From Faecimorpha sp963627615 (GTDB lineage Bacteria; Bacillota; Clostridia; Lachnospirales; Bianqueaceae): DNA of 19,304 bases. Under the pieces are notes generated by a model that saw only the letters and a list, made by a program, of their open reading frames with translations, did not search any database and was not told the origin of the DNA. The translations under genes and the position numbers were made by a program. Within the stretch, counting starts at the first letter, position 1; each line of letters starts with the position of its first letter. Below, piece after piece: positions 1-6,314 of the stretch. The stretch lies in assembly GCA_963627615.1 (NCBI GenBank), contig CAVGBV010000049.1:1-19304 (forward strand), written 5' to 3'.

Positions 1-100
1 AATACATGTGCCCATTGGTGTGGCGCTTTCTAGATAAGCTCCAGGAACCATACGAAAGGCATTTGGCGGTAACGAAAAGATAATAGATCACTGGAAACAA
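1..100 (-). CDS. Start of an unrecognised membrane protein, cut by the left edge
   Basis: A leftward frame opens with TTG at 98-100 and stays open to the edge, about 33 codons. It is preceded by AAGGAGG (108-114) at 7 nt and by a good promoter at 124-152. The peptide begins FPVIYYLFVTAKCLSYGSWS and then turns basic (SRKRH), which looks like a first transmembrane helix followed by a cytoplasmic loop. Alternative starts are TTG at 101-103 (too close to the ribosome binding site) and GTG at 89-91 (too far). A competing rightward frame at 3-83 has no visible promoter or start. I do not recognise the family. Confidence is limited by the non-ATG start and the short visible part. Confidence 0.45.
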   Translation of the reverse strand, partial: MFPVIYYLFVTAKCLSYGSWSLSRKRHTNGHMY

Positions 101-101
101 C

Positions 102-126
102 AATATCCCTCCTTACGAGGGATATT
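102..126. repeat. Perfect 10-bp inverted repeat overlapping a -10 box and an RBS
   Basis: AATATCCCTC (102-111) and GAGGGATATT (117-126) are perfect reverse complements around a 5-nt loop. The right arm overlaps the -10 box of the leftward promoter. The left arm and loop contain the AAGGAGG of the edge gene. It could be an operator, a weak terminator for the gene at 159-668, or an RBS-masking hairpin in read-through RNA. Neither side has a clean U-tract. Confidence 0.5.
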
Positions 127-152
127 ATATCATTATTCTGAATATTTTGCAA
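124..152 (-). promoter_or_regulatory. Leftward sigma-A-type promoter for the edge gene
   Basis: On the minus strand TTGCAA (147-152) is followed after 17 bp by TATAAT (124-129). The predicted start of transcription lies near 117, in the loop of the inverted repeat at 102-126. Confidence 0.5.
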
Positions 153-158
153 TCTTTA

Positions 159-668
159 TTATAAAGAGACTACGATAAAATCATGGTGTACATGTGGAAG
201 AAACCGTTGTAAGAGATCTTCCGTCGATAGTTTGACGCTGCTGGTATTCACGCACGGATGGCATCCAACCCAAGTTTCCTCCATGAGCTCCTGGTCAATC
301 AGTAACTGAACATGATTTTCATGATCGTTCATGAGTCCCATAACACTCACCGCTCCGGGCTGAATATTCAAATATCGCTCCATGTACTCTGCTTCCGCAA
401 ACGATAGACGTGCTGAGCCAATCTGTTTCGATAGGTCTTTGGTATGGAAAACCTTTTCGCCCGGGAGCATCAACAGATAAAATTGGCTGTGCTGGCGATT
501 ACATAAAAAAAGATTTTTGCACATTCGCGTCCCCAGCTGTCGATCTACCTCGGCGCAGCTGGCCATATCCATCGCGGCTTCATGATCCACACTTGTCCAC
601 CAAATTCCCAGGGAATCCAGCAAGTCATATACGGCAAGTTCTTTGGGCAAACGTCCTGATCTATCCAT
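159..668 (-). CDS. Prolyl-tRNA editing protein (YbaK/ProX-type deacylase)
   Basis: A 169-aa protein of the YbaK/aminoacyl-tRNA-deacylase fold, close to the stand-alone ProXp-ala/PrdX group. This family hydrolyses mischarged Ala-tRNA(Pro) (or Cys-tRNA(Pro)) in the cytoplasm. Supporting residues are the KNLFL segment with the conserved lysine, the PGEK turn, the SARLSFA region and the GAVSVMGLMND segment near the C-terminus. The start was chosen at 668, not at the ATG 51 nt upstream, because AAAGGAGGAG sits 6 nt before it. The gene stands alone with its own promoter at 691-719, divergent from the patatin gene. The editing substrate is inferred from the family and cannot be read directly. Confidence 0.85.
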   Translation of the reverse strand: MDRSGRLPKELAVYDLLDSLGIWWTSVDHEAAMDMASCAEVDRQLGTRMCKNLFLCNRQHSQFYLLMLPGEKVFHTKDLSKQIGSARLSFAEAEYMERYLNIQPGAVSVMGLMNDHENHVQLLIDQELMEETWVGCHPCVNTSSVKLSTEDLLQRFLPHVHHDFIVVSL

Positions 669-690
669 GTATATCTCCTCCTTTGGGTCC

Positions 691-719
691 ATTGTAGATT
701 CTTTTTTAATAAAAAGCAA
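691..719 (-). promoter_or_regulatory. Leftward promoter of the tRNA-editing gene
   Basis: On the minus strand TTGCTT (714-719) is followed after 17 bp of A/T-rich spacer by TACAAT (691-696). It lies back to back with the rightward promoter at 729-756, with 9 bp between the two -35 boxes. Confidence 0.55.
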
Positions 720-728
720 GTTTTTTAT

Positions 729-756
729 TTGCAGGCACGCCTTTTTATGATAGAAT
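729..756 (+). promoter_or_regulatory. Rightward promoter of the patatin-like gene
   Basis: TTGCAG (729-734), 16 bp, TAGAAT (751-756). The ribosome binding site AAGGAGG follows at 770-776, 10 nt before the ATG at 787. Confidence 0.5.
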
Positions 757-786
757 CATACTATAGAATAAGGAGGTTGTTATATT

Positions 787-1695
787 ATGGAAACACATCC
801 TTTAGGACTTGTGCTTGCCGGCGGCGGCGGGAAAGGCGCTTACCAGATCGGCGCTTGGCGGGCACTCATTGAACTTGGTTGGGACAGCCGGATTCAGGCG
901 GTATCCGGCGCCTCTGTCGGTGCGCTGAACGCGGCGCTCATTGGTTGTACGGACTACACGCAGGCAGAAGCTCTATGGAAAAGCATCTCTCCGCTGCAAT
1001 TTCTGGACATTGATCTGCCGCTCGCGGATGGGATCTTTTCGCGCGAGGGACTCATCCAACTCATCCAGAAGAATCTGGACTTGACCAAAATCTCATCCTC
1101 TTCCAGGCAGGTTTTCGCCAATACTTCGCAGCGAAACGAGGATGGAAGCTATCTGGCGCGCTATTTTCAACTAAATCATCAGCCTCCGGAGCGGATTCTG
1201 CAAATCCTTCTGGCATCCTCAGCCATGCCGGTGGCTTATCCTTCGGTTCTATTGGACGGCCAGCCCAATCTGGACGGAGGTATCACAGATAATCTTCCGA
1301 TCAAGCCGCTGTATGATATGGGCCTGCGGCATATTGTCGCGATCAATATTGCGGAAGAAGAGGATTTGTTGATTCCAGCTGTATATCCGGGGACGGAATT
1401 CATCGAGATCCGGCCCAGTCGGGATATCGGCCATCTGCTGGACGGTACGTTGGACTTTTCCGCTCAGGGCGCAAGATTCCGTATGGAACTGGGCTATCGT
1501 GATACTTTGCGAACCTTGCGCGCTTATGAAAACGGGGAGCTGAATCATCCGGACTTTATGCGAAAAGCAGCCATTGAGGCAGCCACAGATTATGAACAGA
1601 TCCGGGTAGAGATTCTCCATGAAAATCTAAATCAAAATGTGTCACAGCACATGAATCAGCTGGACGCTCTTTTGAAAAAATATAGTCTGGACTGA
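787..1695 (+). CDS. Patatin-like phospholipase
   Basis: A 302-aa cytoplasmic serine lipase/acyl hydrolase of the bacterial patatin (RssA/YlbK-like) family. The N-terminus carries the glycine-rich oxyanion loop AGGGGKGAYQ (residues 11-20), the nucleophile elbow GASVG with Ser43, and the second catalytic residue in the motif DGG (Asp163). Together these give the Ser-Asp dyad. There is no signal peptide or transmembrane segment. Length is normal for the small bacterial patatins. It has its own promoter and a strong RBS, and ends in the shared terminator at 1695-1732. Family members cleave acyl esters of phospholipids; the physiological substrate here is unknown. Confidence 0.9.
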   Translation: METHPLGLVLAGGGGKGAYQIGAWRALIELGWDSRIQAVSGASVGALNAALIGCTDYTQAEALWKSISPLQFLDIDLPLADGIFSREGLIQLIQKNLDLTKISSSSRQVFANTSQRNEDGSYLARYFQLNHQPPERILQILLASSAMPVAYPSVLLDGQPNLDGGITDNLPIKPLYDMGLRHIVAINIAEEEDLLIPAVYPGTEFIEIRPSRDIGHLLDGTLDFSAQGARFRMELGYRDTLRTLRAYENGELNHPDFMRKAAIEAATDYEQIRVEILHENLNQNVSQHMNQLDALLKKYSLD

Positions 1696-1732
1696 ATACA
1701 GCCGATTGACTAAATGGTCAATCGGCTGTATT
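1695..1732. terminator. Bidirectional terminator shared by two convergent genes
   Basis: A perfect 16-bp stem (1695-1710 with 1717-1732) encloses a 6-nt loop. It starts on the last base of the patatin stop codon. Its other arm contains the stop codon (1718-1720) and last codons of the leftward cysteine desulfurase gene. The flank after each arm is A/T-rich but short in U. Confidence 0.85.
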
Positions 1733-2869
1733 ATTGCGTAATCTCGCTACCGCTTCCGGTATTTTCCGCAGCATATATTGAATCTCTTGTTCGGTGTTCT
1801 CCTCGCTTAAGCTTAAACGAAGCGCCCCCTTCGCCGTCTCATGATCCCGGCCGATAGCCAAAAGGACATGGCTTGGTTCCAATGACCCGGATGCGCAAGC
1901 CGATCCGGCCGACGCGCAGATTCCCATAGAGTCCAGCAGGAGCAGCAGGCTCTCGCCATCCACTCCAGGAAAACAAAAATGAACATTCCCCGGCAGCCGC
2001 TTCTCCGGATCGCCGTTCAGCACAGCCCCCGGAATCTCCGAAAGCCCCTGTATCAGCTGATTTCTTAAACGACGCACTTTTTCCGTATTTTCCCGCATAT
2101 GAGCGCAGGCCTCTTCCAGTGCTGCTGCCATTCCCGCGATCGCCGGAAGATTTTCCGTACCCGCACGCTTTCCCCGTTCTTGGGCGCCTCCTGTAATAAG
2201 GCTTATCAACGGGAATCCCCTCTTCGCATACAGGACCCCAATTCCTTTGGGGCCATGAAACTTATGTGCGGACAATGACAGCAAATCGATCTGCTGCTCT
2301 CGGATATGGATAGGAAGATGCCCTACCGCCTGAACCGCATCCGTATGGAACGGAACTCCCCGCCCGCGGCAGATTGCAGCGATCTCCGGAATCGGCAATA
2401 TAGAGCCGATCTCATTATTGGCATACATCACCGATACCAGACAGGTGTCGCTCCGTATCGCCTGCTCTACCTGCTTCAGCGTAACTGTTCCCACGGGACC
2501 GACATCCAGCAGCTCGACCTCAAACCCTTCTTTTTGCAGCCGTTCCAGGGTATGCAGTACGGCGTGATGCTCAAACGCTGTGGACAAAATGTGTTTTTTC
2601 CCTTGCCGCGCGCCTGTGGCCGCCGCTGAGAGGATCGCCTGATTGTCCGATTCGCTGCCGCCGGAGGTAAAATAAATCTCCCGCGGCTCACATCCAAGAC
2701 ATACCGCTATCTTTTCTCTTGCGGAATTTAGTGTGGCTGCCGCACGCTGCCCCACGGTATGCGGGCTGGACGGATTGCCATAGACATCTTCCATGCATGC
2801 CGCGGCAGCATCGATCGCTGGTCTGCGCATGCGGGTTGTGGCCGCATTATCCGCATAGATAATGCTCAT
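1718..2869 (-). CDS. Cysteine desulfurase (IscS/NifS family)
   Basis: A 383-aa PLP enzyme that removes sulfur from cysteine as a protein persulfide for Fe-S clusters, thiolated tRNA or other sulfur cofactors. It shows the N-terminal YADNAATT motif, TSGGSESDN, the FEHHAV histidine region, HTDAVQAVG, the PLP lysine in SAHKFHGPKG (Lys203) and the catalytic-Cys loop SAGSACASG (Cys325). The ATG at 2869 was chosen because GGAGGAG lies 11 nt upstream; the GTG at 2881 has no space for an RBS. Its ATG overlaps the stop of the arsC/spx-like gene (ATGA, 2866-2869), so translation is probably coupled. No scaffold protein gene (iscU) follows in the window. Confidence 0.93.
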   Translation of the reverse strand: MSIIYADNAATTRMRRPAIDAAAACMEDVYGNPSSPHTVGQRAAATLNSAREKIAVCLGCEPREIYFTSGGSESDNQAILSAAATGARQGKKHILSTAFEHHAVLHTLERLQKEGFEVELLDVGPVGTVTLKQVEQAIRSDTCLVSVMYANNEIGSILPIPEIAAICRGRGVPFHTDAVQAVGHLPIHIREQQIDLLSLSAHKFHGPKGIGVLYAKRGFPLISLITGGAQERGKRAGTENLPAIAGMAAALEEACAHMRENTEKVRRLRNQLIQGLSEIPGAVLNGDPEKRLPGNVHFCFPGVDGESLLLLLDSMGICASAGSACASGSLEPSHVLLAIGRDHETAKGALRLSLSEENTEQEIQYMLRKIPEAVARLRNNTAD

Positions 2870-3213
2870 CCCCGCATCCACTCCTCCGCCTTAAATCCTA
2901 TGTGCAGTCCCTGATCCGTGATCAGAATCGGCCGCTTGACCAACATCCCGTCTGTCGCGAGAAGACGAAGCTGCTCCTCTTCACTCATCTCCGGAAGCCT
3001 TTCTTTTAAGTGCATGGATTTGTACAGCAATCCACTGGTATTGAAAAATCGCTTCAACGGCAAGCCGCTTTGCTCATGCCATTCTTTTAGCTCTTCATAG
3101 GTTGGGTTCTGCTCTTTGATGTTGCGTTCCGCATATTGAACGCCCTGCTCCTCCAGCCACTGTTTCGCCTTTTTACAGGTGCTGCAGGACGGATATTCTA
3201 TGAACTGCGTCAT
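2866..3213 (-). CDS. ArsC/Spx-family thioredoxin-fold protein
   Basis: A 115-aa small protein of the ArsC/Spx/YusI family. The N-terminus reads MTQFIEYPSCSTCKKAK, with a CXXC at Cys10 and Cys13 as in Spx and thiol oxidoreductases. It is followed by the family segments FFNTSG and DGMLVKRPIL. The family includes glutaredoxin-linked arsenate reductases and redox regulators; nothing visible points to arsenate, and no ars genes are nearby. The start at 3213 is supported by GGAGG 8 nt upstream and by a 4-nt ATGA overlap (3210-3213) with the Nudix gene. It is the middle gene of a three-gene operon. The precise role is open. Confidence 0.85.
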   Translation of the reverse strand: MTQFIEYPSCSTCKKAKQWLEEQGVQYAERNIKEQNPTYEELKEWHEQSGLPLKRFFNTSGLLYKSMHLKERLPEMSEEEQLRLLATDGMLVKRPILITDQGLHIGFKAEEWMRG

Positions 3214-3599
3214 ATTCCATACCTCCGGATAATCTGCTGAAGGATTACCGTATCTGCCGGACAAAATTCATATTGTCCGATCTCCTCAGGCGTAATCCAC
3301 CGCATGTCATGATGCTCCAGCATCTGCGGTGTTCCCTCCGCGATTCTAGCCTGAAACAGTGTCAGATGTACAGTAATATCCGGATATTCATGGACAACCT
3401 CCATAAAAACTTCCCCCACGGACAATGTGATCGCAAGCTCTTCCTGACACTCCCGGATCAACGCCTGCTCCGGCGTCTCTCCGTGTTCTACCTTGCCCCC
3501 GGCAAACTCCCACATCAGCCCTCTCGCTTTGTTCGCCGGCCGCTGGCAGATCAGGAAACGGCCTTCATCCCATATCAGTGCCGCCACTACTTCTGTCAT
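3210..3599 (-). CDS. MutT-like Nudix hydrolase (8-oxo-dGTP diphosphatase type)
   Basis: A 129-aa single-domain Nudix hydrolase. The Nudix box spans residues 35-57 and reads GKVEHGE-x7-RECQEEL, with the metal-binding glutamates in place. The usual glycine before the final hydrophobic residue is alanine (Ala56). The preceding WEFAGGK is typical of MutT-type enzymes that clean 8-oxo-dGTP from the nucleotide pool. The ATG at 3599 has GGGAGG 9 nt upstream. It is the first gene of an operon with the ArsC/Spx-like protein and cysteine desulfurase, and has its own strong promoter at 3630-3658. Substrate specificity is inferred. Confidence 0.88.
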   Translation of the reverse strand: MTEVVAALIWDEGRFLICQRPANKARGLMWEFAGGKVEHGETPEQALIRECQEELAITLSVGEVFMEVVHEYPDITVHLTLFQARIAEGTPQMLEHHDMRWITPEEIGQYEFCPADTVILQQIIRRYGI

Positions 3600-3629
3600 A
3601 CTGCCACACCTCCCGTTTCAGATGCTTAT

Positions 3630-3658
3630 ACTATAACGCATCCGACAGGCTCTGTCAA
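3630..3658 (-). promoter_or_regulatory. Strong promoter of the mutT-arsC-nifS operon
   Basis: On the minus strand TTGACA (3653-3658) is followed after 17 bp by TATAGT (3630-3635). The -35 box overlaps the TGA stop codon (3655-3657) of the upstream serpin-like gene. A 5-bp inverted repeat GACAG/CTGTC (3644-3656) covers part of the -35 and could be an operator. Confidence 0.75.
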
Positions 3659-4542
3659 GCAGGGTCCATGCAGACTCCGATAAACAGGACTTCCCCCTCT
3701 ATATCCCGCACCGCGTAGATAAAGGGACGGTTCAGCTCTATGGTATACTCCGTTTCTGATATATGGGGACCTTCGGCAGCTTCTCCCCCATCCACGCAAA
3801 TAGAAATTCTCTGGCAGACTTCGCCATACCACACCTCTCCCTGATAGGAAAAGCTGGGGATCTCCCATCTCACGGTATACTCCTGCCCTTCTCCCCCTTC
3901 AACCGCCTCTCTCAAAACCCACGGATCTTCCAGAATCCTCTGGATATCGCCGGCTTCCGCCGGCAGGATAAACACGACTTCTCCCGCCGGCAGCTCCAGA
4001 TTCCCGGTTATATATTCCTCTCCCTCTCTGATTTTTGAAACACTCCGGCCAACGATGTAGGACACCGTCTTATCCGTTCCGTCTTCACGCACAAATATGC
4101 TCTCCCTCGTACCCGGCTCTTCCAAAGCCGCTGTCCAGTCCGCATCATAGCGGATCGTATGGGTCCCCAGATCCTCGGATTCCAGTCCATAATACATTCC
4201 CTCCGGACTATATGCTCTATTGTCCGAGGCCCCCCTCAGAACCTCGGAGGCAGACGCATATACGAATTCCGATTTGCTGCCCACATCCTTATAAACCGCT
4301 TCCTGAGCCATGGGGGCACACTCCATCCGAGCGAGATCCGCCGCGCCCTCTGCCGTCATATCATTGGATGCTGTATTTTTACGCTCCAGCTCCCATACTC
4401 CGGTCAGAACCAACACCAGACAAGCCGCGATCGCCAGATACCGGAAGCCGTTCCCTCTACGGTTTCCGGTCCGATTCCCCGCCCTCTCAATCAGGTCGTC
4501 ATCCAGCAATTCCAGAGCTTGCTCCAGGTCTTCCCTCTTCAT
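3655..4542 (-). CDS. Predicted anti-sigma factor with a serpin C-terminal-half domain
   Basis: A 295-aa protein. Residues 1-33 form an acidic cytoplasmic tail (LEQALELLDDDLIERAG) like those of clostridial anti-sigma proteins. Residues about 34-51 are one transmembrane helix; the rest should be outside. From about residue 128 it follows the second half of a serpin: I-x-Y-x-A-x-W, LELPAGEVVFILPAE, WEIPSFSY, a hinge-like GGEAAEG, then LNRPFIYAVRD and EVLFIGVCMDP, the classic serpin C-terminus. The N-terminal serpin helices are absent, and the reactive-centre loop is only about 15 residues, so protease inhibition of the usual kind is unlikely. Its ATG overlaps the sigma factor stop (4539-4542). 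Serpin likeness is read from motifs; the anti-sigma role is inferred from context. Confidence 0.7.
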   Translation of the reverse strand: MKREDLEQALELLDDDLIERAGNRTGNRRGNGFRYLAIAACLVLVLTGVWELERKNTASNDMTAEGAADLARMECAPMAQEAVYKDVGSKSEFVYASASEVLRGASDNRAYSPEGMYYGLESEDLGTHTIRYDADWTAALEEPGTRESIFVREDGTDKTVSYIVGRSVSKIREGEEYITGNLELPAGEVVFILPAEAGDIQRILEDPWVLREAVEGGEGQEYTVRWEIPSFSYQGEVWYGEVCQRISICVDGGEAAEGPHISETEYTIELNRPFIYAVRDIEGEVLFIGVCMDPA

Positions 4543-5096
4543 TGCGTATACCCCTCCTTTCGCAAGGCCTCCTTCAATTGACCGCGCATACGAAACAACA
4601 TGGTTTTGACTCTCCCCTGACTCATCCCAAAGTCATGGGCCAATTGCTCAACAGAATCAAAATACCAATACCTGCGGATAAAGAGATCCCCCTTTTCCCG
4701 CGGCAGAGAACGTACAAAGCTGCTGATGTAACGCGCCAGTTCCCTGGCATCATATGCCGTCTCAACGGTCTCCGGCGCGCACAGCATTCCCTCCAGCTCC
4801 TCCAATGACTCCTCCACCTGTTCGCAGCGCTTGCCTGCCTGATTATAGCGGTACCTCTTAAGTGCGAGATTCCGCACAACCCGCCGAATATAGGCAGGCA
4901 GGATCCGGGGGCGTTCCGGAGGAATCCGATTCCACAGCGCCAGCCAGACATCGTTGAGGCACTCCCGTACATCCTCTTCATCGTTGAGAATGTTGCCTGC
5001 AACCTGTGCGCACATCTTTCCGTAGCCGGCCTGTACACTCGTCACTGCTTCTTCATCCCTCGACCAGAACAGCTCGATGATCTCTTCGTCCTCCAT
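4539..5096 (-). CDS. ECF-type RNA polymerase sigma factor
   Basis: A 185-aa sigma-70-family protein with region 2 (about residues 5-95, including DVWLALWNRIP and the PAYIRRVVRNLALKRYR helix) and region 4 (about 120-182, with the DNA-reading helix MSQGRVKTMLFRMRGQL). There is no region 1 or 3, as in ECF sigma factors. It should direct RNA polymerase to a small regulon under control of the coupled membrane protein downstream. The ATG at 5096 follows a G-rich RBS (AAGGGGGG). The stop codon overlaps the next ATG in ATGA. A promoter with an ECF-like look lies at 5127-5154, consistent with autoregulation. Confidence 0.9.
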   Translation of the reverse strand: MEDEEIIELFWSRDEEAVTSVQAGYGKMCAQVAGNILNDEEDVRECLNDVWLALWNRIPPERPRILPAYIRRVVRNLALKRYRYNQAGKRCEQVEESLEELEGMLCAPETVETAYDARELARYISSFVRSLPREKGDLFIRRYWYFDSVEQLAHDFGMSQGRVKTMLFRMRGQLKEALRKEGYTQ

Positions 5097-5126
5097 GTCG
5101 TCCCCCCTTCCGGCCTTACACTGAAT

Positions 5127-5154
5127 ATGTACCGTTTTTCCCCAATTGGTTTCA
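5127..5154 (-). promoter_or_regulatory. Candidate promoter of the sigma factor operon, possibly ECF-type
   Basis: On the minus strand TGAAAC (5149-5154) is followed after 16 bp by GTACAT (5127-5132). This resembles the GAAAC/CGTA layout of ECF promoters. The same site can be read as a weak sigma-A promoter, TTGAAA-18-TACATA. An A8-TATA-T7 tract lies just upstream (5154-5172) and could act as an UP-like element. Confidence 0.4.
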
Positions 5155-5173
5155 AAAAAAATATATTTTTTTA

Positions 5174-5205
5174 GCGGGACAAGAGGTCAAGCCCTCCCAT
5201 CCCGC
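5174..5205. terminator. Hairpin between degV and the sigma operon, likely terminator
   Basis: GCGGGA (5174-5179) pairs with TCCCGC (5200-5205), and an inner GAGG/CCTC stem sits across a 3/3 internal loop. Read leftward it follows degV but the U-run comes only about 12 nt later. Read rightward the CATTTTT flank is better, but no rightward gene ends here. Confidence 0.4.
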
Positions 5206-5244
5206 CATTTTTACTTATTTCATGACCGTAATGATAACTCTCTG

Positions 5245-6123
5245 TTATTGGTAACGCACATCATTGTCCCCTTCAAAGAAAAGAGCCAGCGCGCCAGGGC
5301 CGATATGCGAGCCGGTGGCAGGCTCGTGCTTCGCCAGAATGATTTCTTTTGGCGCTAGCTTTTCCTGCAGCAGGCTTACCAGATATTTGGCATCCTCTTC
5401 ACAGTCAGCATGTGAGATGCCGATGGTCTGATGCGTCGGATTTTGAGCCAGGGTAAAATATTTCTCAGCCATTGCCCTTATGGCTTTCTTTCTTCCTCGG
5501 ATTTTTTCAAAAGCAACTATCTTGCCGTTCTCATTTCCTTTTAACAATGGCTTGATTCCAAGCACCGAGCCTACGATAGCATTTATATTGGATAGTCTTC
5601 CGGTTCGTCGAAGATGCATCAGATCATCCACGATAAATACCTGATAGATCCGTTCGCGAACAGAAAGCAGCCTCTCGGCGGTTTCCTGTAATTCCATCCC
5701 GTTCAGGCGGCACTTGGCAGCCTTTAAGACCAGCAGTCCTTCTCCCAACCCGGCGCCCTTACTGTCGATCAGTTCGATCCTACGTTCCGGATATTCTTCC
5801 AGCAATTGCTTTCTCGCCATTTCCGCCGAGGCATAGGCACCGCTTATCCCGGAGGCTATCCCGATAAAAAGGATATCTTCGCCGGACTCCAGTATCGGCT
5901 GCATACTGTCGATATAACACTGAGGATTGATCTGGGAAGTGGTGACTTTCGCGCCGCTTCGGATGGCGTCATAATATTGTTTGGCGTCAAAGCTGTCTAG
6001 GTCCTGCCAGCTTTGCTCCTGTCCATTTAAAAAGTAAGGAAATGGAATCGCGATTATATTATTTTCCTCTAATTGTTTCGCGTTCAGATTGGCAGTTGAG
6101 TCGGTTACAATAGCATAAGACAT
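5245..6123 (-). CDS. DegV family fatty-acid-binding protein (FakB-like)
   Basis: A 292-aa DegV protein. This family holds a fatty acid in a buried pocket and, as FakB, presents it to the kinase FakA for phosphorylation in phospholipid synthesis. Family marks are VTDSTANL at the N-terminus, TTSQINP, ASGISGAYASA (the usual SSGLSGTYQSA), the RRTGRLS motif, GIKPLL, and the C-terminal HIGPGALALFF. The ATG at 6123 was chosen because AAGGAG lies 7 nt upstream; the longer frame has no RBS. The gene stands alone between its own promoter (6157-6185) and a downstream hairpin. No kinase gene is in the window, so its partner must be elsewhere. Confidence 0.92.
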   Translation of the reverse strand: MSYAIVTDSTANLNAKQLEENNIIAIPFPYFLNGQEQSWQDLDSFDAKQYYDAIRSGAKVTTSQINPQCYIDSMQPILESGEDILFIGIASGISGAYASAEMARKQLLEEYPERRIELIDSKGAGLGEGLLVLKAAKCRLNGMELQETAERLLSVRERIYQVFIVDDLMHLRRTGRLSNINAIVGSVLGIKPLLKGNENGKIVAFEKIRGRKKAIRAMAEKYFTLAQNPTHQTIGISHADCEEDAKYLVSLLQEKLAPKEIILAKHEPATGSHIGPGALALFFEGDNDVRYQ

Positions 6124-6156
6124 GAGCTTTCTCCTTTTTAGATCGAAATTGGCTTT

Positions 6157-6185
6157 AGTATATGCGATCATCCGGGATAACTCAA
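6157..6185 (-). promoter_or_regulatory. Promoter of the degV gene
   Basis: On the minus strand TTGAGT (6180-6185), 17 bp, TATACT (6157-6162), about 34 bp before the ATG. Confidence 0.6.
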
Positions 6186-6224
6186 GCTACGGCTGTTTTC
6201 TACACTATAATCATTTCGCTCTAT

Positions 6225-6255
6225 CGGTAGAGCAAGGAATTCTACCGTTCTACCG
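6225..6255. repeat. Three copies of a 7-bp element upstream of degV
   Basis: CGGTAGA (6225-6231) is followed by its reverse complement TCTACCG at 6241-6247 and again at 6249-6255. The first two form a stem with a 9-nt loop, and the third is a direct repeat one base on. It lies about 40 bp upstream of the degV -35, after the terminator of the previous operon. An operator is possible; function unknown. Confidence 0.4.
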
Positions 6256-6270
6256 GCAGGAGAGTTGTGC

Positions 6271-6303
6271 AAAAAAGCCCGTGTTTTCAAGGTTTGCGGG
6301 CTT
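6271..6303 (-). terminator. Rho-independent terminator of the seven-gene operon
   Basis: On the minus strand AAGCCCG (6297-6303), a 15-nt loop, CGGGCTT (6275-6281), then further U residues (6271-6274). It lies 12 bp after the stop of the HTH/TM gene. Confidence 0.85.
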
Positions 6304-6314
6304 AAGAAAATGTA

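Noticed and set aside
3..83. Rightward frame that could be the tail of a gene from the left, ending TAA at 81-83
   Set aside because: Only 26 codons, no family resemblance, and the leftward frame on the opposite strand has both a promoter and an RBS.
2870..2881. GTG start for the cysteine desulfurase
   Set aside because: The RBS directly abuts the GTG; the ATG at 2869 has proper spacing and an ATGA overlap.
4035..4808. Rightward open frame of 257 codons opposite the sigma and serpin-like genes
   Set aside because: Proline- and serine-rich shadow translation with no RBS; the two leftward genes are clear.
6213..6255. A tRNA-like D-arm (GCTC-TATCGGTA-GAGC)
   Set aside because: No anticodon arm, T-arm or acceptor pairing can be drawn around it; the likeness is limited to one hairpin.
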